A DNA stretch of 7,827 bases from SCUN01 sp964343975 (GTDB lineage Bacteria > Acidobacteriota > Vicinamibacteria > Vicinamibacterales > SCN-69-37), in assembly GCA_964343975.1 (NCBI GenBank), contig CAYFLU010000154.1, forward strand, positions 1 through 7,827, read 5' to 3'. The stretch's first letter is position 1. Each line of letters opens with the position of its first letter. Shown here piece by piece: positions 1-7,563 of the stretch. A program made the position numbers and the translations under genes. The notes under the pieces are model-generated. The model was not told the origin of the DNA. It saw only the letters and a program-made list of their open reading frames with translations, and did not search any database.

Positions 1-314
1 TCGCGAAACTCGGCGAGCCGCGCCGGGGTCACGGTTTCGGGATTCGTCTCGAGCGTGATCTCGGCGCCCGGCGCCACGGTGAACGTCTCGCGGCAGGCGG
101 TGATGATGCGCGCGACTTCTTCTGGTGCGAGCAACGACGGCGTGCCGCCGCCGAAGAACAGCGTGTCGGCGTCACCGCCGGGCGTTTCGCGGATTTCGCG
201 GATCAGCGCGTCGACGTACGCGCGCTTCAGGTCACCGTCGAAGAGACCGCGGTTGAAGTTGCAGTACGCGCAGATGTGTTGGCAGAACGGGATGTGGAGG
301 TAGAGCCCGAGCAC
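1..314 (-). CDS. hemW: HemW-type radical SAM heme chaperone, N-terminal part (runs off the window)
   Basis: Only the first 104 residues are present; the gene continues past base 1. After the start comes LGLYLHIPFC, then the cluster-binding pattern C11-x3-C15-x2-C18 followed by N-F. A Phe two residues after the third Cys is typical of HemW; oxygen-independent coproporphyrinogen oxidase HemN has a fourth Cys there. GGGTPS (55-60) is the SAM-binding glycine motif, and ETNPETV (89-95) matches the conserved strand that follows it in this family. Known HemW proteins bind heme and a 4Fe-4S cluster and deliver heme to respiratory proteins; they are often misannotated as coproporphyrinogen oxidases. 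The start is a GTG that overlaps the stop of the upstream ATPase gene (TAGTG), which places the conserved motif at the usual distance from the N-terminus. No clear Shine-Dalgarno precedes it, so translational coupling is likely. Confidence 0.9.
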   Translation of the reverse strand, partial: MLGLYLHIPFCQHICAYCNFNRGLFDGDLKRAYVDALIREIRETPGGDADTLFFGGGTPSLLAPEEVARIITACRETFTVAPGAEITLETNPETVTPARLAEFR

Positions 315-1228
315 TAGCCGCGGCCGGCTTTGCCGCCGGGCCACTTCAGGTCGCGCGGATCCGCCAGGCGCTTCGCGCGCTCGACCGCGGCGCGCGCCTG
401 CGATTCCTGCGCCATCGTGCCCAGGGTGCCCGGCGCGGTGGCCGCGGGGGCGCCAAGTTGCGCGCGCGCGGGACCGCGCGTGCGCGACGGCAGCGCGCGG
501 CGGCCCTTGTTCATCTGCCACAGGTCCATCAGGTCCTGCGAGCCGCTGTTGGGCGGCAGCATCCGGAAGTCGCCGCCGTCGTATTCGAGGAAGTCGCACA
601 TCTCGTGCAACCGCGAGTGCATGCGGAAGCCGACGCGCACCTTCAACGAGTCGAGATCGGTCTCGTCCGGAATGTCGATGTAGTTCGTCGTGAAGATCGT
701 CGGCCGCTTCTCGTTGTAGCGGGTGTTGACGATGAGGTTCATCGTCTCTTCGACCCACTCGGAGGGCTTTTCGGCGCCGAGATCGTCGAGGACGAGCAGG
801 TCGGCCTCCATCACGGGCCGAAGGATGTCCATCTCGGCCGTGCGGACCACCGGGTTGTAGGTCGACCGGATCACGCGGAGCAGGTCGCGCGTGTCGTAGA
901 ACAGCCCGCGCGCGCGCTTTTCGAGGATCACCTGGCGCAGCACCGACACGGCGATGTGGGTCTTGCCGATCCCGGGCGGGCCGATGAGGCAGAGGCCTTT
1001 GGTCGTGGCCGGAAACGCCGCGGCGAAGCGCTTGGCTTGCGCCAGCGCGTTCTGCAGCTTTTCGTTCGGGTAGACGACGAAGTTGTTCAGCTCGCAGCGC
1101 GCGTAGCGCGGCGGGATCCGGGCGTCGTCGAGGAGGCGGGACGTGACCTGGTCGACCCAGCAGCGGCAGCGCGTGGCGCCCCGCTCACCGACCGTCCATC
1201 CTGTTCCACCACAAATTTCGCACGCCAT
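314..1228 (-). CDS. DnaC/DnaI-like AAA+ ATPase (probable replicative helicase loader) with zinc-binding N-terminus
   Basis: 304-residue protein. The N-terminus has C3-x2-C6 and C21-x-C23, a small zinc-binding knuckle common in DnaI/DnaC-type loaders. The AAA+ core follows: Walker A GPPGIGKT (83-90), Walker B LLVLDDLG (144-151), sensor 1 IFTTNY (178-183) and a probable arginine finger in the HSRL segment (R206). In the family such proteins load the replicative helicase onto DNA, and the related IstB proteins assist IS21 transposition. No transposase lies beside it, so a chromosomal loader is more likely than IstB. Residues about 228-304 form a low-complexity tail rich in Ala, Arg, Pro and Gly, beyond the usual end of the ATPase core; its function is unknown. 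The gene lies 56 nt after hspR and overlaps hemW by 1 nt. No Shine-Dalgarno precedes the ATG; a 7-bp hairpin sits there instead. The family call is firm and the helicase-loader role is inferred. Confidence 0.85.
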   Translation of the reverse strand: MACEICGGTGWTVGERGATRCRCWVDQVTSRLLDDARIPPRYARCELNNFVVYPNEKLQNALAQAKRFAAAFPATTKGLCLIGPPGIGKTHIAVSVLRQVILEKRARGLFYDTRDLLRVIRSTYNPVVRTAEMDILRPVMEADLLVLDDLGAEKPSEWVEETMNLIVNTRYNEKRPTIFTTNYIDIPDETDLDSLKVRVGFRMHSRLHEMCDFLEYDGGDFRMLPPNSGSQDLMDLWQMNKGRRALPSRTRGPARAQLGAPAATAPGTLGTMAQESQARAAVERAKRLADPRDLKWPGGKAGRG

Positions 1229-1232
1229 CGGA

Positions 1233-1256
1233 ACGGCAAGAATATCAAATTGCCGT
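1233..1256 (-). repeat. Perfect 7-bp inverted repeat just upstream of the DnaC-like gene
   Basis: ACGGCAA and TTGCCGT are separated by 10 nt. The inner arm ends 4 nt before the ATG at 1228, where a ribosome-binding site would normally lie. There is no T-run after the stem, so it is not a classical intrinsic terminator for hspR. It contains a TATTCT hexamer (minus strand, 1244-1239) that could act as a -10 box. An operator, an RNA hairpin at the translation start, or chance are all possible. Confidence 0.45.
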
Positions 1257-1284
1257 CCCGGTGGCGTGCGTCTTCGTTCGTCGC

Positions 1285-1698
1285 TTACGTCGTGGAATTG
1301 GGCCGGTGCGCGTGCTCGGTCATTTCGGCCGTCGTCGTCGGCACGAGCGCCGTGTTGAGGCGCTGCTCCCAGTCGCCGAGGCCCTTCGCGAGTTCGCCCT
1401 TGACGTAGGTCATGAACTCATTCACTTCCTTCTGCATCCGCTCCATCTTGCGGCGCATGTTCAGCACGATCTCGACACCGGCCAGGTTCACCCCGAGGTC
1501 GCGCGTGAGGGCGAGGATCGTCTCGAGCTGTTCGAGGTCCTCATCCGAATAGAGGCGCGTGTTGCCCTCCGTGCGCGACGGCCGCAACAGGCCTTCGCGC
1601 TCGTAGAGCCGCAGCGTCTGCGGGTGGATGTTGTACTTCTGGGCCACCGCGCTGATCATGTAGAGACCTTTGCCGGTGACGGGTTTTCTCGTAGGCAC
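1285..1698 (-). CDS. hspR: HspR, MerR-family heat-shock repressor
   Basis: 137-residue protein. The winged helix-turn-helix occupies about residues 13-52, with helix-turn-helix text AVAQKYNIHPQTLRLYEREG and wing RPSRTEGNTRLYS (39-51). GVNLAGVEIVLNMRRKM (69-85) leads into a charged dimerisation helix to about residue 105, and the last 20 residues are polar and probably flexible. The HPQTLRLYEREGLL and GVNLAGVE segments are diagnostic of HspR rather than metal- or drug-sensing MerR proteins, and no metal-binding cysteines are present. In Streptomyces and other bacteria HspR represses the dnaK operon through HAIR inverted repeats and uses DnaK as co-repressor, so free DnaK reports folding stress. 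Here it is the third gene of the operon it probably controls. The GTG start at 1698 has AAGGAG 6 nt upstream; the internal ATG at residue 14 would cut into the DNA-binding domain. Confidence 0.92.
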   Translation of the reverse strand: MPTRKPVTGKGLYMISAVAQKYNIHPQTLRLYEREGLLRPSRTEGNTRLYSDEDLEQLETILALTRDLGVNLAGVEIVLNMRRKMERMQKEVNEFMTYVKGELAKGLGDWEQRLNTALVPTTTAEMTEHAHRPNSTT

Positions 1699-1704
1699 AG
1701 CGTG

Positions 1705-1710
1705 CTCCTT
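1705..1710 (-). promoter_or_regulatory. Shine-Dalgarno of hspR overlapping the dnaJ stop codon
   Basis: AAGGAG lies 6 nt before the GTG start of hspR and shares its first bases with the TAA stop of dnaJ. This decides the GTG start, and it means ribosomes finishing dnaJ arrive directly on the hspR initiation site. Confidence 0.8.
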
Positions 1711-2809
1711 ACATTGCGCCGAACAAGTGGCGGCGCACGTCGATGTCGTTCAACCGTCCGAATTCCCTGAGCAATTCCTTCGACCGCTCGTCGCGAACGG
1801 GCGGCAGCACGATTTGAAGTTCCGCGACCAGATCACCCGGCGGCACGGCCCCGGTGGGGTCACCGGGGATGCCGCGGCCGCGCACGCGGAACCGCTGGCC
1901 TGAGGTCGAGCCGGCGGGGATCTTCAGCGCCACCGGCCCGTCGAGCGTCGGCACGGTCACTTTCGCGCCGAGCGCCGCTTCATGCACCGCGACGGGCAGG
2001 ATCATCGAGAGATCACGCCCGTCGCGCTTAAAGAACGGATGCGGGACGACGTCGACCGTGACGTAGAGGTCGCCGGCGGGTCCGCCGCGCGCCCCCGCGT
2101 GGCCGCGTCCCGGCACCACCACGCGCGCGCCGCTGTCGATGCCCGGCGGCAGCTCGATCGTCACGACTTCGCTCCGCGCGTGCACGCCCGACGCGCCGCA
2201 CATGCGGCACGCCTGGCTCACGATCTGCCCGGCGCCGCCGCACGCCTCGCACGACTTGGTGAACACCATGTGCCCGCGCGCCCAGCGGCGCGACCCCGCG
2301 CCGCCGCAGTGCGGGCACGCGAGCGCGGGCCGCGGCACCTGTCCCGTGCCCGCGCACGCGCCGCAGCGTTCGCTGCGCATCACGGAGATCGGGAACTGGC
2401 CGCCGCGCACCGCTTCTTCGAATGACAGTTGCAGGGTCAGTTCGAGGGCCGAGCCGTGCTCGGGCGCCGCCACGCGGCGCGCCGCATCCTGAAACACATC
2501 GGCGAATAGTTCGGAGAACGTCGCCGCCGCCGCGCCCTCCGCCGTTGACGAGAAATCAAATCCGGAAAACGCCACGGTCGTTTCGACCGAGGTCACCGGC
2601 GCCGGCGAGCCGCCGCGATCGTAATCGCGACGCCGGTCCGGATCACCAAGTACTGCGTAGGCCTCCTGCACACGCCGATACATCTCGGCCGCGACGCCAT
2701 CGCCCGGGTTGATGCCCGGGTGATAGCGCCGCGCAAGTCTCAGGTACGCGCGCTCGACGTCCGCCGGAGCGGCGTTGCGCGGAACCCCGAGGACCTGGTA
2801 GAGGTCCAT
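1709..2809 (-). CDS. dnaJ: DnaJ-type Hsp40 co-chaperone with altered J-domain motif (HPG)
   Basis: 366 residues in canonical class I order. The J domain is residues 1-66, followed by a short Phe/Gly-containing linker (about 67-110). Four CxxC zinc motifs lie at C149/C152, C165/C168, C187/C190 and C201/C204. Two beta-rich C-terminal substrate-binding domains span about 120-148 plus 212-340, and a short dimerisation tail follows. The co-chaperone delivers unfolded clients to DnaK and stimulates its ATPase. The striking oddity is the J-domain loop, H30-P31-G32 (HPGINPGD), where nearly all J proteins have HPD. The Gly codon is at 2714-2716 (GGC on the coding strand), one base from GAC. In E. coli DnaJ the Asp of HPD is needed for DnaK stimulation. 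Helices I-III and the QEAYAVLGDPDRRRDYD segment are otherwise intact. The gene starts 3 nt after the dnaK stop with no strong Shine-Dalgarno (a distant GAGGA is 13 nt away), so it is probably coupled to dnaK translation. Confidence 0.93.
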   Translation of the reverse strand: MDLYQVLGVPRNAAPADVERAYLRLARRYHPGINPGDGVAAEMYRRVQEAYAVLGDPDRRRDYDRGGSPAPVTSVETTVAFSGFDFSSTAEGAAAATFSELFADVFQDAARRVAAPEHGSALELTLQLSFEEAVRGGQFPISVMRSERCGACAGTGQVPRPALACPHCGGAGSRRWARGHMVFTKSCEACGGAGQIVSQACRMCGASGVHARSEVVTIELPPGIDSGARVVVPGRGHAGARGGPAGDLYVTVDVVPHPFFKRDGRDLSMILPVAVHEAALGAKVTVPTLDGPVALKIPAGSTSGQRFRVRGRGIPGDPTGAVPPGDLVAELQIVLPPVRDERSKELLREFGRLNDIDVRRHLFGAM

Positions 2810-2812
2810 CGC

Positions 2813-4720
<1,908 letters not shown>

Positions 4721-4727
4721 GACATTT

Positions 4728-4733
4728 CTCCTT
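4728..4733 (-). promoter_or_regulatory. Shine-Dalgarno of dnaK
   Basis: AAGGAG with a 7-nt spacer to the ATG at 4720. It is a strong site and supports the MSKIIGIDLG start, which also matches the family N-terminus. Confidence 0.85.
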
Positions 4734-4772
4734 TTGCCCTCTCGTGGGGCTCCCCGTCGCTGCGGGTCAATG

Positions 4773-4788
4773 CTTTAGTCTCTTAAAG
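4773..4788. promoter_or_regulatory. Small palindrome at the predicted dnaK transcription start
   Basis: CTTTA and TAAAG arms are separated by 6 nt. The right arm overlaps the last base pairs of the -10 box of the dnaK promoter, and the predicted start (about 4780) lies inside the spacer. The placement suits a repressor operator. The 5-bp arms do not fit the HAIR spacing, so the protein that might bind is unknown and chance is possible. Confidence 0.35.
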
Positions 4789-4816
4789 TATATTTATATG
4801 AGTGAGAACGTGTCAA
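4787..4816 (-). promoter_or_regulatory. dnaK operon promoter, housekeeping sigma type
   Basis: On the minus strand, a perfect -35 TTGACA (4816-4811), an 18-nt spacer and a -10 TATACT (4792-4787, five of six consensus bases). The start site is predicted near 4780, giving a leader of about 60 nt. The stretch is AT-rich within very GC-rich surroundings. A housekeeping-sigma promoter combined with a repressor is the expected arrangement for HspR control, as opposed to an alternative heat-shock sigma factor. Confidence 0.75.
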
Positions 4817-4817
4817 T
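4797..4817. promoter_or_regulatory. HAIR-like element, candidate HspR operator
   Basis: The known HAIR consensus is CTTGAGT-N7-ACTCAAG. This 21-bp site reads, on the plus strand, TATGAGT-N7-TGTCAAT, with TGAGT and TCAA in the exact register of the consensus (9 of 14 defined positions). It covers the whole -35 box of the dnaK promoter and part of the spacer, where binding would block RNA polymerase. The match is degenerate and only its inner TGA/TCA bases are truly symmetric, so it is a candidate supported mainly by position and by hspR in the operon. Confidence 0.45.
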
Positions 4818-4869
4818 CATCTTTTTCAAGGACCGATCCGCGGGCGTTCTCCCCCGCTCCGGAGGCCGG

Positions 4870-4875
4870 TACACT
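4870..4875 (+). promoter_or_regulatory. -10-like TACACT immediately before the penicillin-binding protein gene
   Basis: TACACT ends 7 nt before the ATG at 4883, so transcription from it would begin at or 1 nt before the start codon and give a leaderless mRNA. The matching -35 position (near 4847) is only a weak TTCTCC. The only Shine-Dalgarno-like run, GGAGG at 4861-4865, is 17 nt from the ATG, too far for normal use. The real promoter could lie further upstream in the divergent region. Confidence 0.45.
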
Positions 4876-4882
4876 CATGTAA

Positions 4883-7117
4883 ATGTTCCGCTCCACCACC
4901 CTGAAGGCTGCCGGCCTTGCCGCCCTGTTTGTGGCGGCCGCCTTCTTCGGCATCGCCTCGGGCGTGATGTTCGCCTTCATGGGCGACCTGCCGGGCCTGC
5001 CGTCACTCGAGACATACAACCCGAGTGTGGCCACGCGCCTGCTAGGGCGCGACGGCAGTGTGATCGGCGAACTTGCGACGGAGCGCCGCGAGGTCCTGAA
5101 GTACGCCGACATCCCGGCCGTGCTGCGCAACGCGATTCTCTCGGCCGAAGATCCCACCTTCTTCCGCCACTCGGGCATCGACATCCCGCGCACGGTGGTG
5201 CGGCTCGCGAAAGACGTGATCTATCAGGAGCGCAAGGGCGGCAGCACGATCTCGCAGCAGCTCACGCGCAACGTCTTCCCCGAAGAGATCGGGTTCAAGC
5301 AGACGCCCGCGCGCAAGATCAAAGAAGCGCTCGTTACGCTGCAGCTCGAGCGGCGCTTCACGAAGGAAGAGCTCTTCACGATGTATTGCAATCAGATCAA
5401 CATGGGCCACGGCGCGTACGGCATGGGCGCGGCGGCCGACATGTACTTCGGCAAGGCGCCGAAGGATCTGATGCTCGGTGAAGCGGCCATCCTCGCCGGC
5501 ATCATTCAGGGCAACGTGCTCCAGAGCCCGTATCGCAACATGGACGGCGCGCGCGCGCGGCAGGCCTACACGCTGCGCCGCATGGTGGAAGAGAAATACA
5601 TCACGCAGGCGCAGGCCGACGAGGCCAAGGCGCAGCCCGTCGTGCTGCGCGGCTACGCGGGCCCGACGTCGATCGCGCCGTATTTCACCGAACTCGTGCG
5701 CCAGCATCTACAGGAACGCTACGGGCAAGCCGCCGTGTATCAAGGCGGCCTCACTGTGAAGACGCCGATCGATCCGGCGCTGCAGCGCGCGGCCAATGCC
5801 GGGCTCGACCGCGGCTTGCGCAAACTCGACAAGCTCCGCGGCTGGCGCAAGCCCACGCGTAACCTCGTCGCCGAACACCGCGATCTCGACAAATACCGCC
5901 TGCCGAGCTGGACGCGCGAACCGGCGCTCACGGAAATCGTGCAGGCGGTCGTGCTCGACACCGCGGGCGGCGTGATTCACGTGAAGAGCGGCCGCTGGAC
6001 CGGCACGATCGACAAGGCCGGGTATGCGTGGACCAAGCGCAGCGCCGCGCAGCTCGATCAGCTCGTGCGGCGCGGCGACGTGATCGACGCGCGCGTGCGC
6101 ACGCTCGATGCCGGCGCTCACACGTTCGTCGCCGACCTCGATCAGCCGCCGAACGTCGAGGGCGCCGTGCTCGCGCTCGACAACAAGACCGGCGAGATTC
6201 TCGCGATGGTCGGCGGCGCCAGCTACGAGCGCAGTCAGTTCAACCGCGCCACGCAGGCGCTGCGTCAGGTCGGCTCGTCGTTCAAGCCGATCGTGTTCAC
6301 CGCCGCGATCGACCGCGGCTACACCGCGACGTCGATCCTGCTGGATGCGCCCGTCTCCTTCCCGGCCGGCCCCAACCAGCCGCCGTACGAACCGAAGAAC
6401 TACGACCGCAAGTTCGCCGGCAACGTCACGTTGCGCCGTTCGCTCGAGGAGTCGCGCAACATCCCGACGATTCGCCTGATGGCGGCGCTCGGGCCGGAGC
6501 AGGTCGTGGCCTATGCACGCCGCTTCGGCATCACCTCCCCGCTCCCGCCGTATCTGCCCATCGCGATCGGCGCCGGCGACGCCACGCTCATGGAGATGAC
6601 GTCGGCCTACACCGCGTTTCCGAATCTCGGCGTGCGACTCACGCCGCAGTCGCTGCGTCAGGTCACCGACAAGGACGGCACGGTGCTCGAAGACAGCGCG
6701 CCGGATCCGCACGACGTGATCCGGCAGGACACGGCCTTCGTGATGTCGTACCTCCTTCAGGGCGTCGTGCAGCACGGCACGGGCCGCGCGGCCGCCACGG
6801 CCATGCCCGACTGGCCCCTCGGCGGCAAGACCGGCACGACCGACGACTACACCGACGCGTGGTTCATCGGCTTCGATCCGGACATCACGATCGGCGTGTG
6901 GGTCGGTCTCGATCAGAAGAAGCCGATCGGCGAGGGCCAGAGCGGCACGGTGGCGGCGCTCCCCATCTGGATCGACATCATGAAGACGTGGGTCGACCGC
7001 CGGCGCGCCGAGCTCGGCCACGCCCCCGAATTCACCCGCCCCGACACCGTCGTCCTCGTGCAGACCCCGACGGGCGTGGAGGCGTTCATCGCGGGCACGG
7101 AGCCGGTGATCCGATGA
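4883..7117 (+). CDS. mrcA: Bifunctional class A penicillin-binding protein, PBP1A type
   Basis: 744 residues. An N-terminal signal anchor (about 7-32) places the enzyme in the periplasm. The GT51 glycosyltransferase domain (about 55-225) has EDPTFFRHSGID with catalytic E89, GGSTISQQLTRN (119-130), RKIKEA with second glutamate E148, and ERRFTKEELFTMYCNQINMG. An OB-like insert follows (about 345-415). The transpeptidase domain has GSSFKP with the acyl-serine S465 and K468, SRN (524-526) and KTGT (649-652). All key residues for both activities are present. It polymerises lipid II glycan chains and crosslinks their peptides. It diverges from dnaK. The only in-frame choice at the 5' end is ATG 4883, since a TAA lies directly before it. 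At the 3' end its TGA overlaps the next start (ATGA), so it is probably translationally coupled to the lasso-B2-like gene. Confidence 0.96.
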   Translation: MFRSTTLKAAGLAALFVAAAFFGIASGVMFAFMGDLPGLPSLETYNPSVATRLLGRDGSVIGELATERREVLKYADIPAVLRNAILSAEDPTFFRHSGIDIPRTVVRLAKDVIYQERKGGSTISQQLTRNVFPEEIGFKQTPARKIKEALVTLQLERRFTKEELFTMYCNQINMGHGAYGMGAAADMYFGKAPKDLMLGEAAILAGIIQGNVLQSPYRNMDGARARQAYTLRRMVEEKYITQAQADEAKAQPVVLRGYAGPTSIAPYFTELVRQHLQERYGQAAVYQGGLTVKTPIDPALQRAANAGLDRGLRKLDKLRGWRKPTRNLVAEHRDLDKYRLPSWTREPALTEIVQAVVLDTAGGVIHVKSGRWTGTIDKAGYAWTKRSAAQLDQLVRRGDVIDARVRTLDAGAHTFVADLDQPPNVEGAVLALDNKTGEILAMVGGASYERSQFNRATQALRQVGSSFKPIVFTAAIDRGYTATSILLDAPVSFPAGPNQPPYEPKNYDRKFAGNVTLRRSLEESRNIPTIRLMAALGPEQVVAYARRFGITSPLPPYLPIAIGAGDATLMEMTSAYTAFPNLGVRLTPQSLRQVTDKDGTVLEDSAPDPHDVIRQDTAFVMSYLLQGVVQHGTGRAAATAMPDWPLGGKTGTTDDYTDAWFIGFDPDITIGVWVGLDQKKPIGEGQSGTVAALPIWIDIMKTWVDRRRAELGHAPEFTRPDTVVLVQTPTGVEAFIAGTEPVIR

Positions 7118-7563
7118 GCCTCGGCGCGCGCTGGCGGACGTACCGCGCGCTCGAGGCGCGCGAGCGCCGGCTCTTCTGGCACGCTCTGGCGCTCGTGCCG
7201 GCGATGCATGTGCTCGTGCGCGTGGTCGGCTTCAACCGCCTGCAGCGGCGCGTCGGGGCGCGCGCGCCGGTCGCGTCCCGGTCTCCGCTCACTCCGCTCG
7301 ATGCCCGCCGGCTGTGCACACTCGCCGTCAGCCGCGTGAAATACCACTCGCCGCTTCGCGGCAACTGCCTCTCGCAGTCGCTCGCGCTCGTCTGGCTCCT
7401 GCGCCGTGAAGGCCTCACGCCCACCCTCCGTCTCGGCGTACGCCTACAGGACGCGAAATTCGACGCGCATGCCTGGGTCGAAGACGAGGGCCGCGTGCTG
7501 AATGACACGCCGGACGTGCACACGCGCTTCGCGCCGCTCACGGGGCGGACCGGCACGCCATGA
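7114..7563 (+). CDS. Lasso-peptide-B2-like transglutaminase-fold cysteine protease
   Basis: 149 residues, the size of stand-alone lasso B2 proteins. A basic N-terminus and a hydrophobic helix (about 20-39, FWHALALVPAMHVLVRVVGF) precede the conserved core. This has GNCLSQSLALVWLLRREG with catalytic C85 (83-100), LRLGV (106-109 region), AHAWVE with H119, and LND with D131, giving the Cys-His-Asp triad. In lasso peptide pathways B2 proteins remove the leader peptide with help from a PqqD-like B1 protein. Many B2-like genes, however, sit in uncharacterised loci. The start ATG overlaps the PBP1A stop by 4 nt (ATGA), and its own stop overlaps the next gene the same way. No precursor peptide, B1 or asparagine-synthetase-like cyclase is in view. 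The family call is good; lasso peptide production is not shown by this window. Confidence 0.82.
   Translation: MSLGARWRTYRALEARERRLFWHALALVPAMHVLVRVVGFNRLQRRVGARAPVASRSPLTPLDARRLCTLAVSRVKYHSPLRGNCLSQSLALVWLLRREGLTPTLRLGVRLQDAKFDAHAWVEDEGRVLNDTPDVHTRFAPLTGRTGTP

Noticed and set aside
314..1228. IS21-type IstB reading of the AAA+ gene, implying an insertion sequence
   Set aside because: No IstA transposase or terminal repeats are nearby, and the gene is packed into an operon with an overlapping hemW start.
458..1408. 316-codon open frame on the plus strand opposite the DnaC-like gene
   Set aside because: Shadow of the ATPase gene and part of hspR; no domain and no ribosome-binding site.
4746..4766. 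GC-rich short stems (GGGG-CT-CCCC and CCCG-N6-CGGG) in the dnaK leader
   Set aside because: Stems are 4 bp with a loop too short or weak, with no T-run; not enough to call a terminator, thermometer or riboswitch.
4840..4864. GCGGG-N8-CCCGC stem and CTCCGGAG palindrome before PBP1A
   Set aside because: Short GC-rich symmetries are frequent at this base composition and nothing else supports a regulator site.
4721..4882. CIRCE element (TTAGCACTC-N9-GAGTGCTAA) for HrcA control of dnaK
   Set aside because: No such inverted repeat is present; only isolated GAGTG-like pieces occur.
5708..7021. 437-codon open frame on the minus strand, antisense to the PBP1A gene
   Set aside because: Low-complexity Arg/Ala/His-rich translation with no motif. 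The plus strand carries all GT51 and transpeptidase motifs.
6028..7113. Upstream extension of the B2-like reading frame through the end of PBP1A
   Set aside because: The translated extension is Arg/Ala/His-rich noise. The real start is the ATG at 7114, where recognisable B2-like sequence begins.
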